Below are positions 63,680 through 64,000 of a stretch of DNA of 64,000 bases, in pieces. The first letter of the stretch is position 1; each line of letters opens with the position of its first letter. Source of the DNA: Geothrix limicola (GTDB lineage Bacteria; Acidobacteriota; Holophagae; Holophagales; Holophagaceae); the NCBI RefSeq assembly GCF_030268085.1, contig NZ_BSDE01000004.1:277090-341089 (forward strand), read 5' to 3'. Made by a program: the position numbers and the translations under genes. Below the pieces are notes generated by a model. It searched no databases, had not been told where the DNA came from, and saw only the letters and a program-made list of their open reading frames with translations.

Positions 63680-63791
63680 GGGGGCCTCCGGCCTGAGTGT
63701 AGCTGTCCTGAAAGGGGGGACCGCCCGCTCGCTGAGGCTCGCTCTCCATCTTTCACAGGCTCGACTAGATGTAAGTGCCAATCAGGTTGTT

Positions 63792-63852
63792 CACCCGAGC
63801 TGATCTGGGAAGCTGAAAGTGCGACCAAACAGCTTTCAGAGGTGCTCGGGTG
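63792..63852 (+). promoter_or_regulatory. Nested hairpin enclosing the transposase start codon
   Basis: The outer arms CACCCGAGC (63792-63800) and GCTCGGGTG (63844-63852) enclose the inner arms CTGAAAG (63813-63819) and CTTTCAG (63833-63839). The GTG start codon is the last three bases of the outer right arm. RNA reading in from outside would therefore hide the start. Confidence 0.6.
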
Positions 63853-64000
63853 AACCTCCACAGTTCAGCAAAAACATGCCCTGCCAGTCGAGCCTTATTG
63901 ATCCGACGAGTCCTGGATGAGGGTTGGACGGTCAAGGCTGCCGCCAATTCGATTGGCCTCAGTCCACGCCGAGCCTATGCGTGGTTGGCTCGATTCAAGG
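63850..64000 (+). CDS. IS481-family transposase, N-terminal part only
   Basis: Fifty codons are visible from GTG 63850: VNLHSSAKTCPASRALLIRR, then VLDEGWTVKAAANSIGLSPRRAYAWLARFK, which is the helix-turn-helix head of IS481 transposases. The DDE catalytic domain should follow outside the window. Codon use is less GC-biased than in neighbours, fitting a transferred element. Its start codon lies in the arm of a nested hairpin. Confidence 0.85.
   Translation, partial: MNLHSSAKTCPASRALLIRRVLDEGWTVKAAANSIGLSPRRAYAWLARFK

Larger units (their letters stand above)
63770..64000 (+). mobile_element. Left part of an IS481-type insertion sequence
   Basis: From about 63770 (TGTAAGTGCC, a plausible terminal inverted-repeat start) the sequence changes to lower G+C and runs into an IS481-like transposase that continues past the window edge. 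The right end and target duplication cannot be seen, so the boundary is provisional. Confidence 0.6.

Overview
The window is a gene-dense, high-GC (roughly two-thirds G+C) bacterial chromosome segment with two membranes implied: a TonB-dependent receptor, several beta-barrel proteins, exported signal-peptide proteins and a rhomboid protease. The mix of respiratory-type genes (AcnB, molybdopterin oxidoreductase, acyl-CoA dehydrogenase), peptide and amino-acid catabolism, chemotaxis and PAS-rich hybrid kinases resembles Holophagae acidobacteria (Geothrix-like). That placement is an impression from gene content and protein style, not a computed assignment. Most of the window looks like ordinary core chromosome. 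The only clear mobile element is the start of an IS481-type insertion at the right edge.

Layout. 1-9.3 kb: truncated ychF, two lysine-less biotinyl-like mini proteins ahead of a crotonase, a CDF metal exporter, an SPFH/SHOCT protein, a PepSY-like exported protein, a decayed fabH with an in-frame amber codon, an ArnA-type formyltransferase, two TPR proteins and a cold-shock protein. 9.7-13.1 kb: acyl-CoA dehydrogenase divergent from an alanine aminotransferase and an SDR. 13.3-20.0 kb: a five-gene, mostly overlapping operon: Xaa-Pro aminopeptidase, GntR/FCD regulator, POT peptide transporter, glycyl-radical activase and trans-4-hydroxyproline dehydratase (HypD). Together they look like a pathway for importing and degrading proline/hydroxyproline peptides, and this is the most coherent specialised system here. 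20-26.6 kb: two tandem MFS paralogs, a cache-domain chemoreceptor followed by a free-standing CZB zinc-sensor protein, a cupredoxin remnant, a DinB protein and a DUF3667 protein.

26.9-32.4 kb: a co-oriented cassette of three exported proteins of unknown role, including a barrel with a collagen-like linker and a PKD protein, facing an OmpW-like protein. 32.5-37.6 kb: an E2-like acyltransferase without its catalytic His coupled to a PAP2 phosphatase, dtd, and a large S9 peptidase. 37.7-46.3 kb: two hybrid PAS histidine kinases, murJ and a TonB receptor. 46.4-50.1 kb: tRNA-Thr(UGU), an 84-bp tandem repeat array, then ribH-nusB-accB-accC. 50.2-64 kb: acnB, an HD-GYP protein, gamma-glutamyltransferase, DinB, tautomerase and NAT proteins, rhomboid/SDR, YbaK, an exported DinB protein, a molybdopterin oxidoreductase, a DUF4287/DUF5655 protein and the IS481 end.

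Annotation was done by eye. Family names rest on motifs and remembered family sequences, and no searches were run. Start codons were chosen from Shine-Dalgarno spacing and family length and often differ from the longest open frame.
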